DNA of 64,000 bases from RPQJ01 sp052035645. GTDB lineage: Bacteria > Pseudomonadota > Gammaproteobacteria > Steroidobacterales > Steroidobacteraceae. The DNA is taken from positions 6,429-70,428 of the forward strand of contig JBPOHK010000016.1 of NCBI GenBank assembly GCA_052035645.1, given 5' to 3'. Position numbers and translations under genes: made by a program. Under the pieces are notes generated by a model, which saw nothing but the letters and a program-made list of their open reading frames with translations, ran no database searches and was not told where the DNA came from. Positions 62,588 through 64,000 of the stretch are shown piece by piece (within the stretch, counting starts at the first letter, position 1; each line of letters starts with the position of its first letter).

Positions 62588-64000
62588 ATGTCCGGCGGCG
62601 CCTACTCCCTCATCGACCTGCCCTGGCTGCCACGAGCGCCGGAGGACTTCCGCGCGCGCGTACAGGCCGTCGAGGCCGCGGCGGAGCAGGACTGGGCGAC
62701 TCCTCTGCGCGTGCTCGCCACCACGGCGCTCAGCCTCAACCAGTCGATCACGCTCGCGCGACTCGCGCAGAAGCTGCGCCGCGACCGCCCGAGCCGCTCC
62801 CTCACCGGCTTCCGGCTGGGCCTCGTCAGCAATGCGACGGTTGACTTCCTCAAGCCGATGCTCGAGGTCGCCGCGCTGCGTCACGGTATCGCGCTCGAGA
62901 TCTGCGCGGCCGATTTCGGCCAGGGCATGCAGGAGGCGCTGGATCCCGGCTCGCGCATCAACCGCTTCCAGCCCGACGCCGTGCTGCTGGCGCTCGACCA
63001 CCGCGGGCTGCCATTCAAGGGCGCGGCCGACGGGCGCTGGCCACCCTACGACAGCGAGCGGGCGCTCGCCGACCTGCTCGCCATGCGCGAGGGTTTCCGT
63101 CGCAACAGCGGCGCCATCAACCTCGTGCAGACCCTGCCGTCGCCGGCCGAGCTGCTGTTCGGCAGCCTCGACGCAGGCATCGCGGGTTCGCTTCGGTCGG
63201 CCGTCGCGCGCTTCAATGCGGCCCTGGCCGACGACGTGCCGCGGCGCGGCGACCTGCTGATCGACGTCGACTGGCTCGCGCAGTCGATCGGCCTGGACCA
63301 CTGGTACGACCACCGCAACTGGTACATCGCCCGGCTGCCGTTCGCCCAGCGGGCGCTGCCGCTGTACGCGGATTTCGTGGCGCGCGTGCCGGCGGCGATG
63401 CGCGGCAAGGCACGCAAGGTGCTGGTGCTCGACCTCGACAACACGCTCTGGGGCGGCGTCATCGGCGACGACGGCCTCGACGGCATCGCGCTGAACGAAG
63501 GCGACGCCCGCGGCGAGGCCCATCGCGCCATCCAGTCGATGGCGGCCGACCTGCGCCGCCGCGGCGTGGTGCTCGCCGTCTGTTCGAAGAACGACGACGC
63601 CACGGCGCGCCTGCCCTTCCGCGACCACCCGGGCATGATCCTGCGCGAAGAGGACATCGCCGTGTTCGTGGCCAACTGGAACGACAAGGCGAGCAACCTC
63701 GAGCGGATCGCGAACCAGCTCGAGCTCGGCCTCGACTCGCTGGTGCTGCTCGACGACAACCCGGCGGAGCGGGCCCTGATCCGCCAGGCGCTGCCGCAGG
63801 TCGCCGTTCCCGAGGTCGGCGACGACGCGTCGACCTACGTCAAGGCCGTGCTGGGCGCGGGCTATTTCGAGTCGATCGCGCTGACGGCCGAGGACCTGGT
63901 ACGCGCGAACCAGTATCGCGAGAATGCCCAGCGTGCCGAACTGCTCGAGGGTTCGCGCGACCTCGACGCGTTCCTGCGGTCGCTCGAGATGGAGGTCGCG
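62588..64000 (+). CDS. FkbH-like HAD-family protein (C-terminus beyond the window)
   Basis: 471 codons are visible and the frame is open at the right edge; full FkbH proteins are about 640 residues. The HAD core carries VLVLDLDNTLWGGVIGDDG (nucleophile D282, D284), the threonine/serine block VVLAVCSKNDD and the LVLLDDNPAERALIRQALPQV motif. The N-terminal region (residues 1-270) is the usual FkbH SGNH-like domain. FkbH proteins load a glyceryl group from 1,3-bisphosphoglycerate onto ACP. Being 13 bases after the ACP gene, it is probably the enzyme that charges it. Confidence 0.87.
   Translation, partial: MSGGAYSLIDLPWLPRAPEDFRARVQAVEAAAEQDWATPLRVLATTALSLNQSITLARLAQKLRRDRPSRSLTGFRLGLVSNATVDFLKPMLEVAALRHGIALEICAADFGQGMQEALDPGSRINRFQPDAVLLALDHRGLPFKGAADGRWPPYDSERALADLLAMREGFRRNSGAINLVQTLPSPAELLFGSLDAGIAGSLRSAVARFNAALADDVPRRGDLLIDVDWLAQSIGLDHWYDHRNWYIARLPFAQRALPLYADFVARVPAAMRGKARKVLVLDLDNTLWGGVIGDDGLDGIALNEGDARGEAHRAIQSMAADLRRRGVVLAVCSKNDDATARLPFRDHPGMILREEDIAVFVANWNDKASNLERIANQLELGLDSLVLLDDNPAERALIRQALPQVAVPEVGDDASTYVKAVLGAGYFESIALTAEDLVRANQYRENAQRAELLEGSRDLDAFLRSLEMEVA

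Overview
The window is high-G+C DNA with dense coding, short intergenic gaps and many ATGA-type start/stop overlaps. The gene set points to a Gammaproteobacterium: an adjacent yoaA-tsaB pair, a glrK-qseG-glrR-type operon, bipA/typA, dusA, srkA, ybdK, a GTP-type PEP carboxykinase and a phasin suggesting polyhydroxyalkanoate storage. A lineage near the Xanthomonadales/Steroidobacterales/Chromatiales is plausible but cannot be fixed from sequence reading alone. I see no rRNA, tRNA, CRISPR array or insertion sequence.

Bases 1-9.7k hold a phosphate-starvation region: the start of pstS, phoU (coupled to dsbB), an outer-membrane porin, phoR and phoB. Two good Pho boxes (upstream of pstS; upstream of phoB, inside the last codons of tsaB) and one degenerate candidate (upstream of the porin) tie these genes together. 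dapE, tsaB, the YoaA helicase and a small exported protein lie around them.

Bases 9.8k-33.5k are housekeeping and signalling: a phasin with a strong promoter and a PhaR-like operator, pckG, an adenylate cyclase-FHA fusion, dusA/ybdK/N-formylglutamate amidohydrolase, a 1191-residue PAS/GAF/GGDEF/EAL protein, typA, two lipoproteins, galE, srkA, and a glrK/qseG/glrR operon. The GlrR homologue has lost the GAFTGA loop and a recognisable Walker B. An Ig-type lipoprotein and lhgO follow.

Bases 33.6k-64k form a large surface-glycan locus. Two secreted DUF4038-type TIM-barrel proteins (one carrying 12 tandem Ig-like repeats) bracket a six-gene reverse-strand operon. That operon encodes an SDR, an RmlC-type epimerase, a DUF4910 aminopeptidase-like protein, an RfbF-like cytidylyltransferase, a PIG-L deacetylase and a class III aminotransferase. 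Next come a glycosyltransferase, a sugar C-methyltransferase, a Wzm/Wzt ABC exporter and, convergently, a Wzx-type flippase with a coupled TPP-enzyme/GNAT/ATP-grasp operon.

The last 7.4 kb (56608-64000) is the most unusual part. An AMP-forming acyl ligase and a PLP decarboxylase of the kind found in exosortase-A/EPS loci are followed by an MBOAT acyltransferase, an SGNH-like membrane-anchored protein, an acyl carrier protein and an FkbH-like HAD protein cut by the window edge. Ligase + MBOAT + SGNH + carrier protein repeats the DltA-B-D-C logic, and FkbH suggests a C3 (glyceryl-type) acyl donor. I infer a Gram-negative Dlt-like pathway that decorates the exported glycan made by the upstream genes.
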